NCBI RefSeq assembly: GCF_004341845.1
Contig: NZ_SLVB01000006.1
Location: 312,071-376,070 of the forward strand
Direction: 5' to 3'
Length of the DNA: 64,000 nt
DNA from: Novosphingobium sp. PhB165
GTDB taxonomy: Bacteria > Pseudomonadota > Alphaproteobacteria > Sphingomonadales > Sphingomonadaceae
Part shown: in pieces, positions 43,718 through 53,100 of the stretch
How positions within the stretch are numbered: the first letter of the stretch is position 1
Layout: each line of letters starts with the position of its first letter
The notes under the pieces: generated by a model
The model's database searches: none
The model's input: the letters and a program-made list of their open reading frames with translations, nothing else
What the model was told of the DNA's origin: nothing
Translations under genes and position numbers: made by a program

Positions 43718-43920
43718 CTGCCGATGTTCGGGAGTTCCCGTCTGACGGTTTCCTTCTCGGGCCCGGCCATTGCGGCGCACCGAGCGAAGACCGCAAATCG
43801 CTGTGCCTGCTGTCCAAGGGGCATAAGGGCGAACACGAGATGGCATGCTGGGAAGGGTTCCGTATCAGGTCGCCATGGAATGACGGCAGAACAATCCCGT
43901 TTCGCGGCTTCGCGGGGTAG
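43714..43920 (+). CDS. Small phage protein with Cys/His motif
   Basis: A 68-residue protein starting at GTG 43714, which overlaps the preceding stop as GTGA. GHCGAPSEDRKSLCLLSKGHKGEHEM has Cys and His residues at spacings suitable for one metal ion. The rest is WEGFRIRSPWNDGRTIPF. No family is named. The overlap and protein-like composition support the call, though it is short. Confidence 0.6.
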   Translation: MTADVREFPSDGFLLGPGHCGAPSEDRKSLCLLSKGHKGEHEMACWEGFRIRSPWNDGRTIPFRGFAG

Positions 43921-43921
43921 A

Positions 43922-44188
43922 ATGGCAAATTCTAAACCAAATGATTCGTGGATCCGAGATTACGCCGTAGCGCGCGGCATGAACTTCAAGTGGCGCACGT
44001 TCCCGGACCAAGGGCGCTGGAAGGCAGAAGTGACGCTTGGACACCAAGGCTCCCCGGGGTGCAGCTGGGTCGGGAGAGGGGATACCGAACAGGAAGCCCT
44101 CGACCAAGGGATGCACTACGCAACCTCGTATTACGATGCGATCCGCGATGCCGGAAAGCAGCATGGGACCCCGCCGGCGGGGTGGTGA
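43922..44188 (+). CDS. Small phage protein, hypothetical
   Basis: An 88-residue soluble protein (MANSKPNDSWIRDYAVARGMNFKWRTF). A beta-hairpin is likely around GRWKAEVTLGHQG, and a helix at DTEQEALDQGMHYATSYYDAIRDAG. The pattern strand-strand-helix recalls double-stranded-RNA-binding-like or HicB-like small folds, without clear motifs. It starts one base after the previous stop and ends five bases before the convergent spanin gene. Confidence 0.6.
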   Translation: MANSKPNDSWIRDYAVARGMNFKWRTFPDQGRWKAEVTLGHQGSPGCSWVGRGDTEQEALDQGMHYATSYYDAIRDAGKQHGTPPAGW

Positions 44189-44192
44189 GATG

Positions 44193-44735
44193 CTACTTGG
44201 CCGCTTGGGCCAGATCCTGCGCGATTAGCCCTTGGGCCCATTCGTGGGCACTGCGGGCATAGACGTAGCTGGCGTCGCAGGCGGTGAGGTCGGCTTCGGA
44301 GACCGCCACGAGGGCGGCGTCGGCGCTTTCAGCATGAACTTCGGCACCGTCACCTTCGGCGGGGGCGGCGGCAGAGGTTCCGGCGGACTGCCGCACGCGG
44401 TGAGCAGCGATGTAATACCGCAGGCCAGCATTATCGGCCAGCAGCGCATCATGCGTGGTCTGGGCATCTTGGGCGATCTCCTGTGATTTGTGCTCGGCCG
44501 ATGCGGTGGCGGCCTTGGCGGCGGCGACCTGCTTGGCCCAGTCCGCTCGCGCGCCGGCCAGTTCGGTCTTCGCGGCGTCGCGCTGGTTGAGCGCATCGGT
44601 CTTGCCGCTCCACAGCCACCAGCAGAGAGCCAGCGCGACGATGAGAGCAACCTGCCAAGGGTAGCGCTTGGCGGTATCCCGTAGCCACGACAGCCCGGAC
44701 CAGCCGATGCGAAGGATTGCCAACGCCCAACTCAT
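44193..44735 (-). CDS. Rz-like i-spanin
   Basis: A 180-residue inner-membrane protein. One N-terminal helix (near residues 25-42: WQVALIVALALCWWLW) precedes a long coiled coil (NQRDAAKTELAGARADWAKQVAAAKAATASAEHKSQ) reaching into the periplasm, the build of lambda Rz. The last third has two Cys-like positions and helix. ATG 44735 overlaps the endolysin stop as ATGA; a GTG nine bases upstream is possible. A second reading frame inside it encodes the outer-membrane partner. It joins inner and outer membranes at lysis. Confidence 0.85.
   Translation of the reverse strand: MSWALAILRIGWSGLSWLRDTAKRYPWQVALIVALALCWWLWSGKTDALNQRDAAKTELAGARADWAKQVAAAKAATASAEHKSQEIAQDAQTTHDALLADNAGLRYYIAAHRVRQSAGTSAAAPAEGDGAEVHAESADAALVAVSEADLTACDASYVYARSAHEWAQGLIAQDLAQAAK
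44225..44467 (-). CDS. Rz1-like o-spanin lipoprotein, nested in Rz
   Basis: An 80-residue protein in a different frame wholly inside the i-spanin gene. It has a short basic start (MPRPRMMRCW), a hydrophobic stretch and a lipobox LLTAC, then a Pro-rich chain (GSPPEPLPPPPPKV) as in lambda Rz1. Signal peptidase II would leave the Cys at about residue 25 lipidated, in the outer membrane. ATG 44467 is likely; ATGs at 44452 and 44449 are alternatives. Nested placement is the classical Rz/Rz1 arrangement. Confidence 0.82.
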   Translation of the reverse strand: MPRPRMMRCWPIMLACGITSLLTACGSPPEPLPPPPPKVTVPKFMLKAPTPPSWRSPKPTSPPATPATSMPAVPTNGPKG

Positions 44736-45322
44736 CGCATCCACCCCTTGAGCTTGGCGAGCTGGGCTTTCCGGTCGGCAAGGCCATTGACCCCGCCGTT
44801 GATGCGGTGCGTGATGCCCTCGACATCGTCCTTGTCGGCGAGGGCGTTGAGGCCGTTCATCTTCCAGAATTCGAGAGCGATCCTCAGGCCGATGGCCGGA
44901 TCGGCGGCGAGGGCCGGATTGCCTTCCAGGTCGATCCCGAGGCGCTGGCCATAGGCTCGGTAGTTCGATCGCCCGGTGATCTGGATCGGGCCGCGCCCTT
45001 TGTAGCGCTTGCCGTCCCCCGGCTGGCTGTTGCCGAGATCCGCGCGACCTTCGTAACGCTGCTGCGCCGGGGTGGGGCCCCAGATCTCCTCCATGTAGTG
45101 GAAGCCGCCGCTTTCGTGGATGACCTGCCCGAGGAAGTGCGCAAGCCGCAGCGGGCTATCCATGATGCCGTAAGGCGCGAAGTATCGCGCGGCGGTGGCA
45201 GCGAGGGCGGCGGCGCGGTCGGCGGAGGCGCCGCAGCGCTGGAACAGGGCAGCGAATGATACGGGGCCGAAGACGCCATCAGGCTTGGCGCCGACGGCGG
45301 TTTGCAGGGCACGAACGTCCAT
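44732..45322 (-). CDS. Endolysin, GH19 chitinase-like lysozyme
   Basis: A 196-residue glycoside hydrolase family 19 enzyme. A short N-terminal stretch MDVRALQTAVGAKPDGVFGPVSFAAL resembles part of a peptidoglycan-binding repeat. The catalytic domain begins near residue 40. HFLGQVIHESGGFHYMEEIW has Glu70 and Glu79 as candidate catalytic acids, and YKGRGPIQITGRSNY is the GH19 hallmark. It cuts peptidoglycan at lysis. No signal or SAR helix is visible, so a holin is needed; two small membrane-protein genes lie just upstream. Confidence 0.92.
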   Translation of the reverse strand: MDVRALQTAVGAKPDGVFGPVSFAALFQRCGASADRAAALAATAARYFAPYGIMDSPLRLAHFLGQVIHESGGFHYMEEIWGPTPAQQRYEGRADLGNSQPGDGKRYKGRGPIQITGRSNYRAYGQRLGIDLEGNPALAADPAIGLRIALEFWKMNGLNALADKDDVEGITHRINGGVNGLADRKAQLAKLKGWMR

Positions 45323-45325
45323 CGT

Positions 45326-45487
45326 TCATTCCTTTCGATGCGACACGTAGTCGAGAAGGTGGGTGATGATGCGGCGTGCGAACGGGTCGACTTCCAGAAG
45401 CAGGCGATCCAGCCGCCAAGCTCGCCAGTGACAGAATGCCGACAGGCCGACCGAGATCAGCAGCACCAGGGCGAGCGTTTCGTTCAC
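45326..45487 (-). CDS. Small single-helix membrane protein, lysis cassette
   Basis: A 53-residue protein starting at GTG 45487, which overlaps the preceding stop (GTGA). A single N-terminal helix (LALVLLISVGLSAFCHW) is followed by a charged cytoplasmic part with RLLLEVDPFARRI. It may be a second holin component or an antiholin; its size and place support only that guess. The endolysin gene begins three bases after its stop. Confidence 0.6.
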   Translation of the reverse strand: MNETLALVLLISVGLSAFCHWRAWRLDRLLLEVDPFARRIITHLLDYVSHRKE

Positions 45488-45843
45488 GGCGCGCTGTCCT
45501 TCATGTCGCTGTCCATGCCGATCCGCTTGCGCACGATCGTTTGGAGAGCATCGAGGAAGAACGCGAAGCCGAGGGCGCCGAGCACCATGGAGAACAGCAC
45601 CACAGCCTCCACGGGCCAATCGCGCAGCTTGCCGATGACGACGGACAGGGTAGCGAAGGCTGGAAGGGCGGAAAGCTCCGAGAACACCATCCAACGGCGT
45701 TTCCGTTCCCAGAGGTCGAGGGCCACCGGATCGGAAGGCATGTCGGGAGCCATCCCGAATAGCATCCAGCCGAGCCGCGCGCCGCAGAGCGCGAGGCCGC
45801 CGAACAGGGAAAGCAGCCACAGAATGAAATCGTCGAGTTTCAT
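45484..45843 (-). CDS. Holin candidate
   Basis: A 119-residue protein with three hydrophobic segments: residues 6-30 (ILWLLSLFGGLALCGARLGWML), 53-72 and 77-100 (VLFSMVLGALGFAFFLDAL). A charged stretch lies between the first and second (ERKRRW), with a basic/acidic C-terminus (RKRIGMDSDMKD). The build, size and place directly before the endolysin gene fit a holin. No named family is recognised. ATG 45843 is the start. Confidence 0.7.
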   Translation of the reverse strand: MKLDDFILWLLSLFGGLALCGARLGWMLFGMAPDMPSDPVALDLWERKRRWMVFSELSALPAFATLSVVIGKLRDWPVEAVVLFSMVLGALGFAFFLDALQTIVRKRIGMDSDMKDSAP

Positions 45844-45936
45844 GAAATGCCCCGGGAATGGAAGTTGAGCGCGGCACAGCTGGCCGCGGCGATCTGTCGG
45901 CGCGGAATCTGGTCTGTCAGCGTTGGGGTTGGTTTG

Positions 45937-45961
45937 GATGGAGGGGCATCACCCCTCCATC
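45937..45961. other. Perfect 10-bp hairpin at the end of the gene at 45949
   Basis: GATGGAGGGG and its complement CCCCTCCATC face each other across a 5-base loop and cover the stop codon. No T-run follows. It may slow or protect the transcript between tail and lysis genes. Confidence 0.5.
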
Positions 45962-46233
45962 AGCATCGCCATCTGGTAGAATTCATACGCGCGGTGGCAG
46001 TGGCCGGGGCCTTCGCCGACCCGCTGGGCGAGCCAGTCCACGACGGCAGCGGCGCGGATACCCCACGCCATCCCATTATGCTGGGCGAGGCCCACGTAGG
46101 CGCTGATCGTCTCGCGGCCGTACGGCCGATCCGCGAGGCCAAGCGGATAGAGGGCAGAGAGCCAGACGGCGCAGAGCAGGATGTCGAAGGCCCGGAGCAG
46201 AGCCCCCAGCGACTGGCGCAGCCGGCGGATCAT
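45949..46233 (-). CDS. Phage hypothetical protein with N-terminal membrane helix
   Basis: A 94-residue protein. A basic N-terminus leads to a helix near residues 10-32 (LLRAFDILLCAVWLSALYPLGLA). The rest is soluble, with RETISAYVGLAQHNGMAWGIRAAAVVDWLAQRVGEGPGHC. No family is known. Its start overlaps the previous stop (ATGA), so it belongs to the late operon just before the lysis genes. Confidence 0.7.
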   Translation of the reverse strand: MIRRLRQSLGALLRAFDILLCAVWLSALYPLGLADRPYGRETISAYVGLAQHNGMAWGIRAAAVVDWLAQRVGEGPGHCHRAYEFYQMAMLMEG

Positions 46234-46913
46234 GAGGGCCAGCCTTCCGCGATCCCGGCCTTTGCGGCGGCGAACTCCTCATCGGACATAGCCTCGGTCC
46301 TGGCGTCGACCTCTGCATCGATCGCGTTCTTGCGGAGCTGCGCGGCGCTGATGAAGCGTGCCACCGTCGAGCCGACGGCAACCATGGTCGCGGCATCGAG
46401 CGTGACGATCGAGTTATCCGACAGGCGCCAGTCCATCGAGAAATCAGACGTCGTCATCGTGGCGAGGGCCACTGCGCCGACCAGATTCACGCGGCTGGCC
46501 AGATCGGTATCGATCCGCTTGGTTTCCTCGCCGATTTGCACGGTGCAGCCGCCCGCCTGCACCGCGTTGCGCTGGAGGCGGGCGAAGTAGCGCAGCGTGG
46601 CCTGCTGGCAGGCGAGCGGGAAATCGGTCTTGGACACGATCTTGCCGCCTGCATAGGGCCCGGCGTCGCTCGCGAGCCACTGGACAACCGAGAGTAGGGA
46701 GAGCTGATCGCGGGGAACGGCATCCGGAGGCAGGTTGATGCTGGTCCAGTTGACGAAGCTGTCGCTTCCCATGCCGATCGGCGCGATGGTGACGCCGGCG
46801 ATGCCCCGGGTTGCGACGGCCACGGTGGTGGTCGTGTCGTCGTCCCCAAGCGTGACGCTGCCGATATCGTAGATCGTGGGCACGTCGTCCGCGTCGGTCG
46901 TGAAAATGTACAT
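46230..46913 (-). CDS. DUF4376-like phage protein
   Basis: A 227-residue protein. The N-terminal half is a beta-rich segment (VPTIYDIGSVTLGDDDTTTTVAVATRG, ending SINLPPDAVP). The C-terminal half, from about residue 120, matches DUF4376: EETKRIDTDLASRVNLVGAVALATM, then SMDWRLSDNSIVTLDAATMVAVGSTVARFISAAQLRKNAID. Such domains end tail-fibre assembly proteins and fibre-associated proteins of many phages. It follows the tail-fibre gene and a small membrane protein gene, so a fibre chaperone or structural role is likely. Confidence 0.8.
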   Translation of the reverse strand: MYIFTTDADDVPTIYDIGSVTLGDDDTTTTVAVATRGIAGVTIAPIGMGSDSFVNWTSINLPPDAVPRDQLSLLSVVQWLASDAGPYAGGKIVSKTDFPLACQQATLRYFARLQRNAVQAGGCTVQIGEETKRIDTDLASRVNLVGAVALATMTTSDFSMDWRLSDNSIVTLDAATMVAVGSTVARFISAAQLRKNAIDAEVDARTEAMSDEEFAAAKAGIAEGWPS

Positions 46914-46944
46914 GAAATTGCTCCTGATGGGCCGGTGTTGATGC

Positions 46945-47178
46945 TCAGCGGTCGTCCAGTTCCGGCTTCCCTGCGCGGCTGGCGGTAATGGCGCCGTTGA
47001 TGGCGAAGTTGGCGGCGGCGGTGGCGGATCCCGCCGCGTTCGTCGCCGACGTGGCGGCCGAGGTCAGACCTGGCGTAGTCGCCTTGCTTCCCGCCCGGGC
47101 GCGAGCGCGGCCCAGCAAGAAGCCGAGGCCGAACAGAGCCCCCGCGAGAGCGAGGGCGACAAGAATCCATAATTCCAT
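46945..47178 (-). CDS. Small membrane protein with Ala/Thr/Ser-rich tail
   Basis: A 77-residue protein. An N-terminal helix (ILVALALAGALFGLGFLLG) and a basic turn (RARARAG) precede a low-complexity Ala/Thr/Ser tail (AATSATNAAGSATAAANFAIN). The tail has the same character as the Ala-rich repeats of the fibre gene, which ends five bases upstream. It could be membrane-bound in the host or part of the tail tip. Function unknown. Confidence 0.65.
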   Translation of the reverse strand: MELWILVALALAGALFGLGFLLGRARARAGSKATTPGLTSAATSATNAAGSATAAANFAINGAITASRAGKPELDDR

Positions 47179-47182
47179 GGGG

Positions 47183-50100
47183 TTATCCTTCGGTGCTGAT
47201 GATGGTTGCGCGCTGGGTGTTGCTGCCCGCGCCGTTGCCGGTGCCGGTGTATGTGGGGAAGGCGCGGTTATCGATGAGGACCCGGTAGTAACAGGCGGTC
47301 GTGCCGGTCGCGCCGTTGTCCGTGAAGGTGAAGTTTCCGGCGATATTCATGCTCAGAGAGCCCGGATCGCCGCCCGCTGCGGGGGTGAATGAGTAGCTGC
47401 CATTGTAGGTATTCTGGGCAAGCTGGGTCCAGTTCGTGCCGTCTCGGCTGCGGTAGAGCGTGACGCGGAACGTCGGCGTCGTGGTGGTCGTCATGGTCGG
47501 CCCGCTGGAGAAGCTTCGCGACATGTTGAACACCGCACTGACGGCAACGGTCTTGGTACCGCCGTTAGTGCTGAACGGCCCGAGGATCGTTTCCGAGCTC
47601 GGGTCCATGTTGGTCGTGCCCGTAATGCTGTTCCTGAAGCTGCCGGTCGTGATGGCGCCGCCGAAATATGCCTGACCGTCCGTCCGGAGGTACTGGACCG
47701 CGTTGGCCTCGTTGCATGCGGACAGGTTCGACTGATACGGCCCATACCATTCGATGAACTGGTTCGACGAACCGAACGGCGCGCCGGTGACCTTCATGTA
47801 GCCGCCGCTCTGCACGACCGTCCGGCCGTTCGTGATGTCCATCGAGTAGGTGCCGCCGGCATTCTTGATCGTGCCCGCTGTCAGGGTGCCGACGTTGGCG
47901 GCGATGGCATCGAGCGACGTGACCGCGATGTTGGCCGCAGTGACCGCGCCGACGGCGAGCTTATCCGTCGTGATGACGCCGTTCGCGATCTTGGTACCGC
48001 CGGTCTGCTCGGTGATTTCCACGTCCGAGAAGAAAAGCTGCACCGGGCCATTCGCCCAGTTGTAGATCGCGAATGAGGCCCAATACATGCCTGCGGGGCA
48101 CGTCCACGTCATGGCATAGTCGGTAAACCCGGCAACGATTGGACCATTACCAGCGACAAGTTCCGTGAAACCTGCGCGACTGCTCACCCGCACATATCCG
48201 TCAGCAGGCTGCGTCGCCGTGTAGCACATGCGCATGTAAAGGCCGTTCGTCGTCACGGCGCTTCCGCCCACGGTGGCGCGCACAGAATACGTCCGGCCGG
48301 GGACGACTGGGAATGCCTTGTTCAGCGCGCTGACCGTCGCGGCGGTGGTGGGCTTGGTGTACCAGAAGCCGGATCGCCCGGCATCGCCCCAGCCGAACCC
48401 ACCGACGAGCTGTCCGTTGTTCGAACCCTCATCCGTCACCCAGCCGCCAACGCCCTCCAGAGCCTTGCCGTTGGTCACGAGGTTGGAGCCGGTCGTTCCG
48501 ACGAGGAGCTTCTGCGTGGTGATCGTCCCATCAACGATCAGCGAGGCGTCGGCGAGCTTTTCAAGCTCCATGTCGCCGCAGAAGGTGCTGCCGACGACGT
48601 TCTGCGTGCCGTCCGATTTGCCACGGTCGACCCAGAAGCCGTAGGTAAACGAGGTCGCTCCCGCAGGCACCGTGACGGTCGCTGTCTGGTACTTCCACCC
48701 CGCAACGGTGTTATTGGCCGCAACCTGCCCGGTGATGACCGCGCCCGTGACGTCATACCAGTAAAAGCAGAAGCCGACGCCCCCGGTAGGGGTGTTGCCC
48801 GTGTCGATCCACGTCCAGCCGCTGATTTTGTACTGTTCGCCCGCCTTGCAGGTGATGCGTCCGTTCCAGACGTTGTCGCGGGCACCGAACGAGGCGCCAT
48901 AGGTGCAGGGCCACGCGTTCGCTGTCGAAGCCGGAGACCGGCTGAGCCAGCCCGCCCACATGGTGGCGCCGCCGAGGAACGTCGGGTCAAGGTTGAGACC
49001 CTTGTTCGTCACGGCCATGTTCTGCGCCTGGACCGCGCCGGCTCGGAGCTTGCCCGCGAGCGTGGCGTTGCCGTTCTCGATCACGAGCGCGTCGTAGTAA
49101 GCCGAGCCATCGGTGTTCGCGAGTTGGATCTTGGAACCCGCGAGGCTCACGATTGCCGTGGTGCCGTCCGTTTTGGCTGCGATGACGGCGGTAGACGTGC
49201 CCGCGCCCGCGACGGTCTGCCAGTAAGCCGAGGTCTTGCCTTGCAGCGTCGTGATCGCCCCGGCCTGAGTGGTCACGCTGGCGCTCAGCGTAGCGATCTG
49301 GCCCGTGCTGATTTCCGCGTCCGATGCAGGCCGCACCGAACAGCGGTACACGTTGATCGTCTTGGCCGTCAGCGTTCCCATGGAACTCCAGTTGGCCATG
49401 AGGAACAACGACGCCTTCACGGTGGCGGTGTTGGTGATCCGCACCATCTTGCGGATGGGATATACTTTGCCGACTACCGGGGACGGAACGAAGTCCGAGA
49501 ACTTCATCGTCAGGTCGTCGGTGACAGCGTTGGATGCGTCGTTGCCTCGGAACAATACGCCCGCAGCGGAGAAGTCCCCGCTTACGAGTTCCACGTCTGC
49601 TTCGATGACGTAATAGCCCTCGCTGATCTTCGCGAGACCGGTGCCAGCGGGGTAAATCTGCTGGAGGCCGGTGTTGGCCGCTGTGGCCACGAACTGCGCA
49701 TAGTAGGCCGAGTTGCGACCCGTGGCCTGCTTCGTGGGCGCGGTGCCAGCCCAGTTAGCCCATCCGGTAGGGAGACCACTTGTGGGCCAGTCGTTGAAGG
49801 ACGGGTTCGTGTTCAGGCCGCCAACCGCGACCGTCGCTGCAACAGTTGCACTGGTCGTCGCGCTCGCGGCGCTGGCAGTCGCGCTCGCCGCCTGAGTGGT
49901 GGCGACGCTCGCGTTGGTTGCGGCGGCGTAGCTGCTGGTGACGTCGGTGATGGTGATACGGCGGAACTGGACCTGCGAACCGACGACAGAACCGGACGCA
50001 CGCTGGTGGCGCAAATAGGGGCGCAGCCATACCGGGGCGGCGCCCGTGCTGTCATTGCCCCACGCGACCACGGCGGGCTGACCATTGGCCGCCGCAATAG

Positions 50101-53100
50101 CCACGTCGCTGAAATACCCGGTCAGTTTGTAGACGGTAGCGGTGTCGGCAACAGTCTGGTTGGCGTAGGTAACCCCGGCGTTGCTGGCGTAGCTCCCGTC
50201 AAACTTGCGGATTTGCAGGGAAAGCTGCGGCACGTCGCCCGACGCGAAGACGGTGCACTGCGCCTCCGCCTCGACCTTGTAGATTTTGCCGGGCGTGGCG
50301 GGAAGCAACGCGCGCGGACCAAAGTCCACGTACGTGAGAGATGCTGAAATCGGGAGACCCTGATAGACCAACCCGTAACCAGCCGCCGCTACGACCTGCG
50401 CGGGATCAATACGGGCGACCGCCGCAGGGGCCGCCTGAGCGGTTACGGCATTGACGAAGTTGTAGGCGTCGTCCGCGATGGTCATCCGCTCCGGGAACGT
50501 GCCCGCGACGACGTTGCCCGCGTTGACTGCATCCGTGATGTCTTCGATGACAAGATCGGTCCAGAGCACGCCGAACGGCGAGTTCGAGCGCACGAACGGA
50601 CGCGCGGTGTCGAAGGTGCCCGCCGGGACGGTCAGCACGCCCGTGACGAAGGACCACGTATCGGCAACCCAAGCACCTACGGTCACATAGCTGCTGGGGT
50701 TCGTAATGGTGCCCCCGGTGTTCTTGGTACCGAAGAAGCCGAAACCAATGCCGCCGCTGCCCGAGGTCGAAGGCACCTTGACCCAACCGGAGACCTTGAA
50801 GGTGCGACCGTTGAACGACCCCGCGTACTCGGTCCCGTAGTACATGTTGAAGCTGGTGTTGCTGAGCACGTAGGATCGTGCCGGGGACGGCGGGCTGTCT
50901 CCCGCCACGACCGACGCGCTGGACCACAACCCGACCGAGTTGGACGTAAGGACTGGCTGACCGATCAGGTTGCCACTCGTCATCTGCTGCGCAGCGGCAG
51001 CCTGAGTGGACGCCGTGAGCGCACTGGCGGAAGCGGCAGTAGCCGAGGCCCCTGCGGCGGTCGATTGCGTGCTGGCCGTCGTGGCGCTGGTCGCCGCAGC
51101 GTTCGCGCTGGCGTTCGCGTTATAAGCCGCGGTGATATCTTCGAGTAAAAGCTGGCAGCACTGGGAATTGTTCGCGACGCCAGCAGGGTAGCCGAGGGCA
51201 ACCTCCGCCTTGATAGTTACGATGGTGCCCGCGACGGCGGACGCGTCGATCTCTGCAACAATCGTCTGCCACGTCGTGCCACCAGACGAGTACACGCTGG
51301 TATAGGCCGTACGTGCGTTGCTGCTGTCAAAGCCAGCGAGACGGACGAACGGACGATGGGTCGCGTCAGCCGTGCCGTTCCGAACCTTGGCGGTCGCCCG
51401 GTACCGGTGGCCCGGAATGATTGGGAGGCCGTTCTTGGTCCGGAGCAGGGCGTAGTTGGTGGACGCGCCCGTGCTTACGGTGGCGCCACCGTCCGTGGTG
51501 CTCCACGTAACTCCGCTGGCTGGCAGACCTTCGAAGTCGAAGAACTCCCCACTATTCTCGAAGGTGCTTGGGATCGTCGTTGCGGCGCTTTTGGAAGCAG
51601 CGGCAGCGCTGGATGCTGCGACGCCCGCCTGCGTGGTCGCCGTCGTCGCGGAGCCAGCCGCGCCGGTCGCGGAGGTGCTGGCGTTGTTCGCGTAGGTCTG
51701 CGCATTACCGGCCTGCGTCGTCGCCGTGGTGGCGCTGGCCGCAGCCGCAGTCGCGCTGTTCCCCGCATCGGTCGCCTTGGTCGATGCCGTGCTTGCCGAG
51801 GTCGCGGCAGCGGTGGCCGATGCGTCTGCGGCATAGCTTTCGGTGATGTCGGTCCAAATGAGATCGGACCACATGACACCGTACGGCGTGTCCGACCGAA
51901 CGAACGGGGCAGCCGTGGCGAAGTTACCCGGCGTGCTGATCGTCACGTCGAATGGCGTCCAGCCCGTGGTGGTCGTGATGGTGAGCTTGGTGTTGAGGGA
52001 ACTGCCGTCCGTACTGCTGGTGCCGAGGATGCCGACGCCGACGTTCGCCGCGCCGTTCGGGTTCTTAACCCAGCCCCGGCAGCGGATTTTGCGGGACGAC
52101 CAATTGCCCGAACGATAGGCGCCATCGCGCACGTCGTTGCCGTTGCCCTGCAACAGGACTTTGGTGTGGCCCATACCAGTCGGACCCGCGTCTGCCGTGA
52201 CGGTCGCGTTGAGCCACTGGCCTACGCTATTGTCGTCGAACGTGCCCTTCGAGAGCAGGTTCTGCTGCGCGTAGTTCTGCGCGTAACTCGCCTGCGTGGC
52301 GGCAACGCCTGCCTGCGTTGTAGCAGTCGTCGCAGAACCCGCCGCGCCCGTGGCCGAAGTCGCAGCGTTGTTCGCGTAGGTGCTCGCATCACCCGCCTTC
52401 GTGGTGGCGATGGTCGCTTGGTTCGTGGCGGTAGTAGCCGACGTGCTGGCGTCGCTTGCCTTCGTGGTCGCGGTTGCGGCCGATGCCGCCGCCGCCGATG
52501 CCGAGGAGCCCGCATTGCCCGCCTGCGTGGTGGCAACGCCTGCCTGCGTGGTCGCGGTCGTGGCCGACCCGCTGGCGCTGGTCGCGCTGCTCGCCGCGTT
52601 ATTGGCGTAGGTCTGCGCATCACCGGCCTTGGTCGAGGCTGTGGTCGCGGCAGTGCTGGCCGTCGTGGCGCTGGTTGCCGCGTCGCTGGCCTTGGTCGTC
52701 GCTGTGGTGGCAGCAGTCGAGGCGGCCGTCGCGCTATTTCCTGCGTTGGTCGCGGCAGTAGACGCCGTTGTGGCGTATCCACTCGCTTGGCTCGCCGAAG
52801 TTCCCGCGTTGGTCGCCGAGGTGCTCGCCTGTCCCGCACTGGTCGAGGCGGCGCCAGCCGATGAAGCGGCGTTGGTCTCGCTCGTCTTCGCGTTGGCGGC
52901 AGCGGTCTCCGCCTGCGTTTTCGCGGTCGCCGCGTTGGTCGCTGCGGTATCTGCGCCCGTTTTGGCCGTCGCTGCGGCAGTTGCCGAGGTCGCGGCAGCG
53001 GCCTTCGAGGCGTCGGCGAGCGTCTGCGCAGCTTGCGAGGCGTCCTTTGCCGCCCCGGCCGCTGTCGCATAGTTGGATGCGGCCGTTTTGGAAGCATCCG

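Noticed and set aside
46988..47392. Plus-strand frame across the end of the fibre gene
   Set aside because: Antisense to two minus-strand genes with better start and composition support.
51356..52864. Long Arg/Gly-rich open frames opposite the tail fibre gene
   Set aside because: They mirror the Ala/Thr/Ser repeats of the fibre; no start context or protein-like features.
52222..53097. CRISPR-like or tandem DNA repeat in the fibre gene
   Set aside because: The repetition is at the protein level (Ala/Thr/Ser heptads) with varied codons; there are no constant repeats with unique spacers.
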